From: Patescibacteria group bacterium UBA6263 | GTDB taxonomy: Bacteria; Patescibacteriota; Gracilibacteria; Absconditabacterales; Absconditicoccaceae | DNA: 37,861 nucleotides | Reading direction: 5' to 3' | Assembly: GCA_002441085.1 (NCBI GenBank) | Contig: DJVF01000045.1 | Location: forward strand, 1 to 37,861 | Shown here: in pieces, positions 24,334 to 33,416 of the stretch | How the letters are laid out: every line of letters starts with the position of its first letter | Numbering within the stretch: position 1 is the first letter of the stretch | Notes under the pieces: generated by a model | Database searches by the model: none | Seen by the model: the letters and a program-made list of their open reading frames with translations, nothing else | What the model was told of the DNA's origin: nothing | Translations under genes and position numbers: made by a program

Positions 24334-24641
24334 TGTTTAAAAAGATTTTTGATCGAGCTAAGCCTCAAGTTAAATTTTGATTAAAATTAGTGCTATATAT
24401 AGTAATTGGTATAGAATTATTTCTCCTTTTTAAGACAGCAATATATAATTTACCATATCATCGAGAAATAAAAAATTATTTAATGAATTGTTCATACCTC
24501 TTCTTCGGACTTGAAGCACGAGCATTTAATCGTATATTCAACAAGATACCCATTACGATTTTAATCGTATTAGCTGTGGTATTAAAAATATCATACAGTT
24601 TTATTCCTATAAAATACAAAGACTATGGACAAGGAATTTAA
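24333..24641 (+). CDS. Small two-helix membrane protein, 102 aa
   Basis: ATG overlaps the methylase stop by one base. Two hydrophobic segments are visible, at about 17-35 (FGLKLVLYIVIGIELFLLF) and 69-90 (ITILIVLAVVLKISYSF). The 3' end overlaps the next start by 17 bases. No family recognised. Its position inside a defence operon suggests a membrane-acting component. Confidence 0.55.
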
Positions 24642-25344
24642 TGATTTCCTCAAAAAAACTCGAATTTTTTTCAAAAAAAACATTCTATCGTTAATATTAG
24701 TAATTATTCTAACACACATATACTTTAATTATTTATCAAAAGACTTAAAAAAAGAAGAGGATATAAGTTTATCTTTAAAAGCAGAAAATATACTATCTGG
24801 AATAGATGAAAATATTGAGAATCAAATTAATAACATTGAATTGAATCAAATAGATACAAAATCCAATTTTGAGATATTTCAAAATTACGCTAAAAACCAC
24901 TATAGGTTCTTTAATCCAGCCCTGCAACCGATATTAAATGCATCTAATTATTCTTATAGTGAAAGATCCAACATTTTAACAGACTATCTTAAAGAAAACA
25001 CAAAAACACTAAACAATATTTGAAATATAAACTCTGGATACTTATTCATAAAGTTCACTCAAAAACCAACAGGAAAAGTATTTTTATATTTTCATAATTG
25101 AAAATTTAGTAATTGACGAAAAGCAAGTTGAAATCTAGACATTACAAAATCTTTAGAATATGTATCAGATAGATCATATATATTTAGATTAAATAGCATC
25201 CCAATCGAAAGGTATTCAGACAAAAAATTAGAATATTATGATCGACAAAAAGACATAAACACAAAAGAACCACAATATATATGATGATTTGTTTCTCAAT
25301 TTGACTGAACAAGCATAGAAGAGATTATTATAGCTCGAGAATAA
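24625..25344 (+). CDS. Unknown membrane-anchored island protein, 239 aa
   Basis: One N-terminal membrane helix (about 19-37, NILSLILVIILTHIYFNYL) is followed by a soluble domain of about 200 residues that begins with a helical, Asn/Asp-rich part. The C-terminal half looks beta-rich (GYLFIKFTQKPTGKVFLYF). No motif recognised. The overlap with the upstream gene indicates coupled translation. With the gene before it and the next one it forms a trio of unknown function that ends the island. Confidence 0.6.
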
Positions 25345-25369
25345 AGAATTTATATTGTATTAGAAAAAC

Positions 25370-26332
25370 ATGAAAAACGAACAAGAATTAATAGAAAATA
25401 TGAAAATTATTTTTACTCAGGAAAATTTTGACTTTAAAAACGGTTATACACGGCGGTTTTCATCAAATAATGAATTAGTTTATGAAAATGCACAACTTTT
25501 AATCGATCTATTCTTTAGTATATCTTCAAACAAAAAATTAAAACAAAAATTTATAGACACACTAGAAAATAATATTCAAGAACAAAGAAGATTGATGATA
25601 AAAGCCATCAGTTTTTTTACTTTAATTAAAGTTTGATTTACAGATATTGCAATAAAATGAATAGCAAATGGAATTAAAGAATTCCACCCTATAATGTATA
25701 TACTAAACAATATGTTAGATGATATAATTGATTATTTTTCTAAAGAACAATTAGCAGATTTGTTTTACAGGATAAATAGTTTAGCTAATTATCAAGCAGA
25801 TGAAAAGATAAAGACAACAGTTTTGGAAAAATTATCAACAAAAAGAATAAATCACTTAAAAGAACATTTAAAATCAAATAATCAAGAAATAAATCAAGAC
25901 AGAAAAAATCTGTCAGACAAAATAAAAAAATTAGAATTAAACGCAAATTACAATCTTTTATTAGATCAAATAGATAAATATTTAGAAACGGCTGATTCTG
26001 GTGCAATAACAGCATGAATGATAAATACATTAAGACAGTTTATTCATGATATGATAATAGAAATAGCAAAAAAAATAGAAAAAAAGACTAAAGAACTTAT
26101 GGAAAAACCAAGCAAGGATAAAACACAAATAAAAATCGCAAGAGATTTTATAAAAAAACACTTGGATTTGTCAGATAAGGACAATAAATTTATAGATTCT
26201 TTCATTAATATATTACATAGTGAATGATGACATGCTTTTATGTCTGAAAAAGAATATTTTAGACTATCAAGAAATATTTGAGTAGAAATATGATTATTTA
26301 TTGTATCAAAATACGAAAAATTAGTTAAATAG
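25370..26332 (+). CDS. Unknown helical island protein, 320 aa
   Basis: Last gene of the island; TAG stop only 5 bases before the right inverted repeat. Almost entirely helical and Lys/Asn-rich; the region 160-200 is likely coiled coil. The C-terminus, HSEGGHAFMSEKEYFRLS followed by an Ile/Gly-rich end helix, resembles the ends of some uncharacterised defence-associated proteins as I remember them, where a conserved GGH motif precedes a final helix. That similarity is from memory and weak. No enzymatic motif is clear. Candidate roles: abortive-infection effector or accessory to the methylase. Confidence 0.6.
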
Positions 26333-26336
26333 TATC

Positions 26337-26477
26337 TCGCCCCCCTTTCGCTCTTCGAGCGATCTCCAATGAGAAAACAAAATCCTTTCCAAAATCTTGC
26401 AAACAACGAAGAAAAGACTACTTTTGAAGTAGATAAAAAACTATACGTGCCCTCGCAAAAACGCTCGGTTGCATAAC
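26337..26477. repeat. Right terminal inverted repeat of the R-M island
   Basis: Inverse copy of 18657-18753, with the same exact blocks: TCGCCCCCC (26337-26345), AAAATCCTTTCCAAAATCT (26379-26397), GATAAAAAACTATA (26432-26445) and GTTGCATAAC (26468-26477). It is longer than the left copy because of an extra hairpin-like CGCTCTTCGAGCG (26350-26362) and a 22-base GC-richer insert before the last block. Confidence 0.8.
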
Positions 26478-26550
26478 AGCCACTACCGTACATCCCTCCA
26501 TAAAAAATTCATTGGAGGTCGGGACGTCCGTCGAGTGGCAAACGTTAAAC
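26471..26550. repeat. GC-rich imperfect palindrome at the right island end
   Basis: An 80-base stretch, GC-rich for this window, running from GCATAAC (26471-26477) to GTTAAAC (26544-26550). It contains the inverted pairs GCCACT / AGTGGC (26479-26484 / 26534-26539), CCTCCA / TGGAGG, and the self-complementary GGACGTCC. The 26333-26647 gap holds no convincing gene. The size and borders recall integron attC sites, but the border heptamers match the consensus only partly. It could also be a structured RNA or a recombinase site. Confidence 0.4.
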
Positions 26551-26647
26551 AAAATCGCTGCGCGTCGGACCGCTAAAGCTCTCGTCATTGATACAAATAC
26601 AAAAATCATTACAAATAAATCAGATTTTATTATTATTTCTATACCCC

Positions 26648-27229
26648 ATGAAAAAATATTTATTAATTATGACATTGATTCTATTGGGGACAATACTCTC
26701 TGGATGTAATAATTCTTGATCAAACCAAGATATCGCTCAAGACAATATACAAAATATAGTCGATACCCAAGCAATTGAACCACAAATAGAGTCCGACATA
26801 AACGACCCTATACTAGATGATTCTATGCAAGCTCAGAAAACATTAGTTGATTTTTTTACATATCTTAGCAATCAAGATTTTGAAAATGCATTAACATTAT
26901 TTGAATTGAATGAAGTCGACAATATTTGGGAACGACTCAAAGATTTTAGCCTGCCAGAAGATAGAAACGACAAAGCAAAAATCCTCCAAAATTATTGTCA
27001 AGCAATTGGCACATGCCTCCCAGCCAATGTAATCCAAATCCAAAAAGAAGATAATGATACATACAATCTAATTGTCCAATTCCAAAATGTAGATGGCAGC
27101 ATCTTTGTACTATGACCATGTTGTGGCGCAACTGAGGAAGAAATGCCATCTAGAGATAATTTTGAGTTTAAAGTCAAAAAAATTAATGGCACATTCAAAG
27201 TTGCTACACCTCCAATATATAGACCATAA
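26648..27229 (+). CDS. Predicted lipoprotein, 193 aa
   Basis: Signal peptide with a lipobox: KKYLLIMTLILLGTILSGC, where Cys19 would be lipidated. The mature part begins with an Asn/Asp/Gln-rich linker, then a compact domain with YLSNQDFENALTLFE (about 75-90), a pattern seen in small secreted domains that resemble the NTF2-like fold. A CC pair and a few further cysteines follow. Two UGA Gly codons lie in the frame. It stands alone on the plus strand, downstream of the GC-rich palindrome. Function unknown. Confidence 0.7.
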
Positions 27230-27317
27230 AAATCATCTGTCCCCGATCTACTCCAATATTGATTAATCTTGAGCCAAACATAGTAAACAAAAGTTTATAT
27301 AGATTTAAATTATTCTT

Positions 27318-27701
27318 ATGAGAGTTAAATTACCAAAACCATTTGCACAAGCAATCATTTATGATGATTCAAAACTATATGCTTGCTTAGCAAACTATCC
27401 TATTGTCCAAGGACATACTGTCATTGTTTGGAAAAAACCAGTTTCTGATTTGCATTTACTTTCCAAAAAAGATTATGAATATTTAATGGACAAGGTCGAT
27501 GAACTTAGAAATGCATTGATAAAAACTTTGAAAGTAAATAAAGTATATTTGATTTATATGGATGAAGCAAATCATGTTCATTGGCATCTTATCCCAAGAT
27601 TTAATGAAAAAGGCTTTGATATTTTCCAACATAAACCAGGCAAACTAACTGATTTTTCTCTAAGCAACAAAATTAAAAAAAATTTGGTTCTAGAAATATA
27701 A
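27318..27701 (+). CDS. HIT-family nucleotide-binding hydrolase
   Basis: 127 aa. The histidine triad H86-V-H88-W-H90 in ANHVHWHLIPRF is intact; QGHTVIVWKKPVSDLHLL upstream is the usual nucleotide-pocket strand and loop. Members hydrolyse or transfer nucleotidyl groups, for example dinucleoside polyphosphates or AMP-lysine conjugates. The substrate here is not predictable. There is no in-frame UGA and every Gly is GGN, unlike code-25 neighbours. It is the first of four genes with this property. No Shine-Dalgarno site. Confidence 0.85.
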   Translation: MRVKLPKPFAQAIIYDDSKLYACLANYPIVQGHTVIVWKKPVSDLHLLSKKDYEYLMDKVDELRNALIKTLKVNKVYLIYMDEANHVHWHLIPRFNEKGFDIFQHKPGKLTDFSLSNKIKKNLVLEI

Positions 27702-27883
27702 TCAAATTGTTTAAATCATACCGAATCTACTCTTAGCTTAGATATTTATATTTGTCAAAATACTCAAATATTATTATAAATAGACAATCAAAAATAAAAA
27801 TCTCTTAAAAAGAGTTTACTTGACTTTTTATATAAAAAATATATAAATCTAAAAACAAAATTATAAACACAAAAAATAAAGTC

Positions 27884-28285
27884 ATGAACACAATACTTAA
27901 AAAAATCAAGGAAGCCGGAAACAATCTCATCTCTTGGATAGTATATTGGACGCCAATCATATTGGCAATAGCAATATTTATCCTTGCTGCAATGATGATT
28001 GGAAACTTAATTGGCAAACATGTATGGATTGTATTTGCCGCAGATCTAGTATTCCTGTATCTACTTTGGATAATGCTAGATATTAGTAGAAGCCGACAAA
28101 TGACAATACCCAAACAGATCGTAATTCTAACAAGTCTACTTTTGTTCCTATTTATTGCCTTTGCTACATTGGGAGTAGCTATGGTAACTGAACAAAAAGT
28201 TTTGATAAACGCATTTATCTTCCCGATATCTTGTATTGCTGTATTTGCATTATACGTTTCAAAAAACAAATCTGTATCGAGATGA
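27884..28285 (+). CDS. Four-helix membrane protein, possibly TGA-terminated
   Basis: 133 aa if TGA at 28283-28285 is a stop. Four hydrophobic segments (about 17-44, 46-66, 79-102, 108-125) and a short basic tail. No family recognised. A hairpin terminator begins 12 bases after the TGA. In code 25 the frame would run on through the hairpin for 24 more residues to TAA at 28355-28357, giving 157 aa. The TGA next to a terminator suggests that the gene evolved in an organism where TGA is a stop. All four Gly in the body are GGN. Confidence 0.65.
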   Translation: MNTILKKIKEAGNNLISWIVYWTPIILAIAIFILAAMMIGNLIGKHVWIVFAADLVFLYLLWIMLDISRSRQMTIPKQIVILTSLLLFLFIAFATLGVAMVTEQKVLINAFIFPISCIAVFALYVSKNKSVSR

Positions 28286-28296
28286 TATTTATCATC

Positions 28297-28321
28297 AATC
28301 CTGGTAATCCAGGATTTTTTT
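28297..28321 (+). terminator. Rho-independent terminator
   Basis: Stem AATCCTGG / CCAGGATT with loop TAAT and a run of seven T. Lies 12 bases after the TGA of the membrane protein gene. Confidence 0.85.
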
Positions 28322-28452
28322 ATTGAAAAAATTACATTTTATCTCCACTTCATCTAAAATATAAGAAAGCAAAAATAATTGACTTTTTGTAGGAAAAATT
28401 TATAGTATATTTAGAAAATATAAATATTAACAAAATAATAGACGAAAATTTT

Positions 28453-28698
28453 ATGGAAACAATATCAAAAAAAACCAAAAAACAACTTGCCGCTGAAAAG
28501 CGTCTGGATGAAGCTGGTATCCGCTTCACTAGAGGACAATTAAGTAATGCTTTATTTAAGTTCAAAGATCGAGAATCAGCATCTTTTATAATGATAGATG
28601 AGTTTACTAGCGAACAGTTATTAGCTATGGCTAATTACATGAAAGCATTCCCTAATTGTACAATCTTTCCAGACGGCAGTGGCAAACCTTGTAAATAA
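28453..28698 (+). CDS. Unknown small soluble protein, 81 aa
   Basis: ATG to TAA, standard-code clean. The N-terminus is highly basic (KKTKKQLAAEKRL), followed by an amphipathic region and a short C-terminal part, CTIFPDGSGKPCK, with two cysteines. No family recognised. A strong terminator follows within 31 bases, which supports it as a real single-gene unit. No in-frame UGA and four GGN glycines. Confidence 0.6.
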   Translation: METISKKTKKQLAAEKRLDEAGIRFTRGQLSNALFKFKDRESASFIMIDEFTSEQLLAMANYMKAFPNCTIFPDGSGKPCK

Positions 28699-28728
28699 GG
28701 AAGCAAACTATTGCAAAACAACATTAAT

Positions 28729-28755
28729 CCCGTAAATTTTTTACGGGCTTTTTTT
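28729..28755 (+). terminator. Rho-independent terminator
   Basis: Stem CCCGTAAA / TTTACGGG with a three-base loop, then C and a run of T. It ends transcription of the 81-aa gene. Confidence 0.88.
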
Positions 28756-28919
28756 ATAATTGAAAAAGTTCAAATTATTTCTATAATCAATTTAAATCAC
28801 ATTTATACTATCTCTCAAACAATAAACCACAAAAGTCATAAAAATCTCTACAATCAAATCACTCCAAAAAATCAATATTAAAATAAGCTTATCTCAATTT
28901 ACAATTTAAATACCAAACC

Positions 28920-29975
28920 ATGAAAAGATTAGTATTAACTTTATTTTTAGTAATTTTATTTTTTTTGACTGCTTGTAGCAATCAACAAGATCCAAGTCAA
29001 GCTTACGAAATTCAAAATACAAAAACCAATATTACTAGCAATTATCTAGGTAGCGATTATAAAGGAAATTATGTTTGGGGTGGAGCTATGAATTTAGCTT
29101 GGACAGAATTAGTTGAAAATATTATAAATGATGACATACAACTTAACACGCAAGACAAAATTGTTTTGGAAATGTTGGACAAGCTAAATAATCCAGTTTT
29201 TACTAAAAATGATTTGGATCAAGACAGCTATTACATCAAAAGTGGCTACGGACAAGAAACGGTCGATGAAATAAATAAAGAATCTAAAAACAAATTTCCT
29301 ACAAAAACTTTTGGTAATTTACAAATAAATTTAAGTCCAACAGATATTATTTCTTACGCATATTTTTTGAAAGAAGTAGAGTATAAGACCAAATTTAACA
29401 AAAAAGATATTATATTTGAAGGGCAAAAAGTAAAAGGATTTATTGCGGATAACGAAGCTCAAAGAGAAAATATAAAAATTATAAAGTACGAAAATGATGA
29501 TAAATTTATTATCAAATTACAACTTAAAGACGAAAGTGATGAATTGATTTTAGCAAAAGGTTATGATATGAAAAAACCCCAAGATGTTGTGAAAGAAATA
29601 AGTGAGAGTAATAAACAATATCTTTCAACTATTGGAGAATCTGATCGTTTTAGAGCTCCGAAATTACATCTTGATCATCATAGAGATTATGTGGAATTAA
29701 TTGGGAAACATCTAGCCAACAAAGGATTTGAAACATATTTTATCGCTCAAATGTTTGAAAATATTAAATTTGATATGGATGAAAAAGGAGCAAGAGTTGA
29801 AAATGAAGCAGTAATTGTAATGAAGGAAGCTATGATGATGGAATCAGAAAAGCCAAAAAATTTCATTTTAGATAAGCCGTATTGGGTTGTGATGAAAAGA
29901 ACTGATTCTCAAAATCCATATTTTATTTTAGGAATAAATAATGTGGAGTTAATGGAAGTAGAATATAAGCAATAA
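28920..29975 (+). CDS. Predicted lipoprotein with serpin-like C-terminal pattern
   Basis: 351 aa with no UGA in 1056 bases although it has about 17 Gly, which is striking next to code-25 genes. Signal peptide with lipobox LFFLTAC (Cys19 lipidated). The mature region has NYVWGGAMNLAWTEL near residue 50. Its last third, FDMDEKGARVENEAVIVM, then FILDKPYWVVMKRTDSQN followed by YFILGINNVE, follows the order of a serpin end (hinge Glu/Gly strand, loop, FxxDxPF, ILFLG). The region corresponding to the reactive loop is short and not of the canonical alanine-rich type, so inhibition is doubtful. It may be a serpin-fold relative with another role, anchored in the cell envelope. Confidence 0.6.
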   Translation: MKRLVLTLFLVILFFLTACSNQQDPSQAYEIQNTKTNITSNYLGSDYKGNYVWGGAMNLAWTELVENIINDDIQLNTQDKIVLEMLDKLNNPVFTKNDLDQDSYYIKSGYGQETVDEINKESKNKFPTKTFGNLQINLSPTDIISYAYFLKEVEYKTKFNKKDIIFEGQKVKGFIADNEAQRENIKIIKYENDDKFIIKLQLKDESDELILAKGYDMKKPQDVVKEISESNKQYLSTIGESDRFRAPKLHLDHHRDYVELIGKHLANKGFETYFIAQMFENIKFDMDEKGARVENEAVIVMKEAMMMESEKPKNFILDKPYWVVMKRTDSQNPYFILGINNVELMEVEYKQ

Positions 29976-30021
29976 AAAATTTCAAGAATAAAACAACAAT
30001 ATTTATATAAAATATTCGTAT

Positions 30022-30582
30022 ATGTCAAAGGTCACAAAAACAAAAGTTATATGAGCTATCATATCAATACTTATATCAATATTATTGATAATTGGACTAT
30101 ATAATAAACAGTTACAAAATAAAGAAATTATAGCTTATATAATTATAATATTTGCTATTGGGGGTGTTTATAAATTGTGGCAATGGCTCAAAACTCACAA
30201 CCAAAAATATCGCTTTGCTTGGTATGTTGGATTAGCAGGAATATTTATTTTGGCTTGGGCCAATGGTGCTATAGGTATAATTGGAAGCGAAGACAATCCT
30301 GCAAACTTACTATTTGTTACAATACCTATTATTATAATAATTTGATGAATTGTATCATTATTCAAACCTCGCGGAATGTCATATACATTATTTTTGACTG
30401 CATTTATACAGATTATTATTCCGATATTTGCCTTATTGATACGACCAGCTCAAGCATCTTGGGGCGATGCATGAGTCATCGGAGTAATTATTTTCAATTC
30501 AATTTTTAGCTTGATATTTGTGATATCAGGAGTGTTATTTTATTTTTCAAGTTTCCAAAAAAATTGAAATAATTTGAAATAA
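30022..30582 (+). CDS. Multi-pass membrane protein, 186 aa
   Basis: Five or six hydrophobic segments separated by short loops with KPR or KTHNQK, typical of a small integral membrane protein. It reads through several in-frame UGA codons (one in KVIGAIISI near the N-terminus, a pair in IIIIIGGIV), so it marks the return to code-25 character 46 bases after the serpin-like gene. No family recognised. Confidence 0.65.
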
Positions 30583-30646
30583 ACAAAATTATCGCTATAA
30601 ACAATTCGTCTAAATAAAAACTTTTACTTATATTATTTATTTTCTT

Positions 30647-31519
30647 ATGTCTACACAAGAACTCAAAACCTGATTATCTACTACTAGCTTGGTCCTCAGC
30701 ATTATCTGAGCATTATTATGCATTAGTGTAATAGGTATAGTATTTGGTATACCTGTATCTATAGCTGCACTGGTATTTGGTATCATAGCATTGGTCCAAA
30801 AACAACAAAAATCTATGGCTATAATAGGTATAGCTATTTCATGAGTATTTATATTGATTACAGGTATATTATTGACGATCAGTATTATGTTTTTTAGAAA
30901 AAATGCAGATGTTTTTTTGACACCAGCCAAAGAATTTACACAAATGATCCAAAAAGATCCTCAATTAGTTTTGCTGATGGAAGATCCCAATTTCAATAAT
31001 CAATTACAATATATATTAAAAGATAAACTGATCAAAAGATACCAAGACGATCAAATAGATATCATCAAAAATTGGAAAACCGAAATTGATTTTATTTCCA
31101 AAGAAGTGCAAAATACAATTATACAACTCCAGTCTACATATACACCGACAATAGATCAATCTACAATAAGCAATTTTCAACAATGTGTAGATGCAGGTTA
31201 TCCAATCATGGAATCTTATCCAGAGCAATGTATGACTGCAGACGGCCAAGTATTTGTCAATCAAATCAAACAAATAGATACACCCAAATCAATCCAATGA
31301 GATGCTAATACTTGCCAGGTAGATCAAGACTGTATACCATTACCATCAGATTGTCATCCTACATCTTGTATCAATAAACAATTCCAGTCCAATTATACCA
31401 AACCAGAAATGTGTACAATGATATTTATGATAGAAGCAGCATATAGCGCAGAAGATTGTATATGCCAACAAAACATATGTACAAACAAAAATCTTGGCAG
31501 AACTACTATGGACGAATAA
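30647..31519 (+). CDS. Membrane-anchored protein with DUF4190-like helices and Cys-rich C-terminus
   Basis: 290 aa. Two hydrophobic segments at about 13-45 and 52-83, in the style of DUF4190 (paired helices with repeated small residues). Then a coiled, polar region, followed by QQCVDAGYPIMESYPEQCMTADGQVFVN (residues about 183-210; written here in two known motif parts, CVDAGYP and YPEQCMTADG), a short domain I recall from secreted proteins of many candidate phyla. The C-terminus carries eight or more cysteines (CQVDQDCIPLPSDC, DCICQQNIC) likely to form disulfides outside the cell. It ends three bases before the convergent protease gene. Confidence 0.65.
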
Positions 31520-31522
31520 AAA

Positions 31523-33313
31523 TTATTTTCATATCTCTTGTCATATCAAGGTCATCAATCAACTGATAAATGATAAGTTTTTTTGTTGATCTGGATCTTT
31601 GGAAAATCTTTCAAGCATATCGTATATAGATTGGTATGTATATTGTCTTTTTACTACAGAATAATTGCGCATTTTGGATCTCAAAGACAAGAATATACTC
31701 AGAGCTTTTTTATCTATATTATCTGTAGCAATATTGTCATTTGTACTAGGAGAATTTCGCTCCATTAGTTTTTTGATATTTATAAATTTACCCATCTTTC
31801 ATCTATAATCTGGATTTAGATCATCTATATCATCTCCAGTTTGTTTGAGTGCAGTATAAATATCAGTATTTTTCAAATCAGGATTATTAGACCAAAACCA
31901 TGCAGCAGCTGCTGCCACTATCGGCGCAGCAAAAGATGTTCATTGCCCATAAGCATAATCTATATCTCCAGAATTGTATCTCTTGTCTGACAGACTAAAT
32001 ATATCTTCACCAGGAGCAGAAATATCCACACATCTAGCTCCATAACGAGCAAAATCAGATTTTATTTTTTGATTATTGGTAGCACTCACTCATATTACCA
32101 AATCTTTATTTCAATCATTACACACTGGAGAACTCAGATATTTATCCAAATTTTGTTTATCTTTGTTCAAAGTATTACCTGCTGCAGCTATCAATACAGC
32201 TCAATTATTATAAGCATATTCAAAAGTTTTATCAAAACCATTATCATAGAATCATAGATCATCAGCACCAAAACTCATATTGATTATTTTAGCACCATTA
32301 TCTACAGCATACTTGACTGCTTTGTCTATGTTGTATATCATATTCAATCAATCATCAAATATTTTCAATGCCATGACTTTTGCATTGGGAGCAATACCTG
32401 CAATTCACAGTCAGTTATCTTTACGAGCAGATATTATACCAGCTATCATAGTACCATGATCAGATTGGATATTCATATTATTATTGTTGCTAACAAAATT
32501 CCATCAATGACTATCATCTATATATCCATTAGCATCATCATCTATTCAATTATTTACAATCTCCAATTTGTTTACCCATAGATTATCTTTCAAATCCACA
32601 TGATTGAGTTTGATCCCTACGTCCAAAACAGCTACAGTTATCCCATCTCATAGTTTGGAATATTTATTCCAGATATCTTGGACTCACAACACACTCAGAT
32701 ACTGTTGCCTAGCAGAATATTGATCATTACTAAGCTTGGGATACAAATCAAAAGGCAAGCTAGATGAAGTCAATCAAATATTATTTTCTACTCTCAAATT
32801 ATTAGTTGTTTTTTTGATTTGAGGCAGATTCAACCAGATTTCATTTTCGCTCCAAGATACAATATTAGCTCTATATTCTCCCAAATACACGCTACCCCCA
32901 ATATTTCCAAATCAATTTCATTGAATCAAAATTTTTTCTCCGGCTCAGCCAGATTTTTTGATATAAGTACCATCAGATATATCGAGAATAGTAGGTTTTA
33001 CACTATAATTTAGCTCATCTTTGAGCTTACCATTGATATAGACCTTAAACTTTCATTTCAAAGAAATATTGCCAGGTACATAAAATCTGATTTGTTTGTC
33101 ATTCCAAAATATAAGTCATGGACTATCTTTGACGAAACATTTATCATTACTATCAAAACATATTCACCCATACTGCCCTATTTCACTACCAAATCCTTCC
33201 CCATATATACTAATTTCTTTATTGACCTCCCAAAGTGATGAAGATAAATCTGCTGCCATCGCAGATCCTATTCATAAAAAGAAAAACAAAGTCAATCAAA
33301 TTACCTTTCTCAT
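31523..33313 (-). CDS. Secreted subtilisin-like serine protease (S8) with IPT/TIG segments
   Basis: 596 aa. Signal peptide with likely cleavage after AMA. Residues about 25-200 hold two IPT/TIG-like beta-sandwich segments (ISIYGEGFGSE; ILIQGNGFGN then GGSVYLG). The S8 catalytic domain follows: D231 in AVLDVGI, H286 in SDHGTMIAG, the oxyanion Asn in AAAGN, and S460 in GTSFAAP. In that motif Gly is UGA. A helical, charged C-terminus of about 100 residues ends the protein. The triad is complete, so the enzyme is predicted active and exported. Three Asp/Asn-rich stretches (NGIDDDANGY) look like calcium sites. Upstream is a divergent region with rimO. Role: degradation of external protein, possibly from prey or host cells (inference). 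Confidence 0.88.
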
Positions 33314-33416
33314 ATTATCTAAATAAATAAAATATAAATCTGACCAAAAATTAATTTTTTATTTGATTAAATCAACCTAATAATTACTTTCTATGCTAAT
33401 CATTATAATATTCACT
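33314..33416. promoter_or_regulatory. Divergent intergenic region, TATAAT at 33404
   Basis: AT-rich spacer between the protease start (33313, minus) and the repeat upstream of rimO. TATAAT at 33404-33409 could serve rimO, but no -35 box is clear. Confidence 0.25.

Larger units (their letters stand above)
18657..26477. mobile_element. Restriction-modification island bounded by long inverted repeats
   Basis: A 7.8-kb segment flanked by inverted repeats of 97 bp (left) and 141 bp (right). It contains nine plus-strand genes in one tightly packed run, with short or overlapping junctions. Two genes form a GATC (DpnII-type) system, one encodes a Z1-domain ATPase, one a second DNA methylase, and five are unknown. 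A tyrosine recombinase lies just outside the left end. No transposase is present inside. I saw no obvious target duplication in the few bases outside the repeats. The genes use UGA as Gly throughout, so any transfer came from a host with the same code. Confidence 0.65.

Noticed and set aside
26512..26709. 65-codon plus-strand frame over the right island border
   Set aside because: It overlaps the palindromic GC-rich tract and the well-supported lipoprotein start at 26648 in another frame, and shows no protein features.
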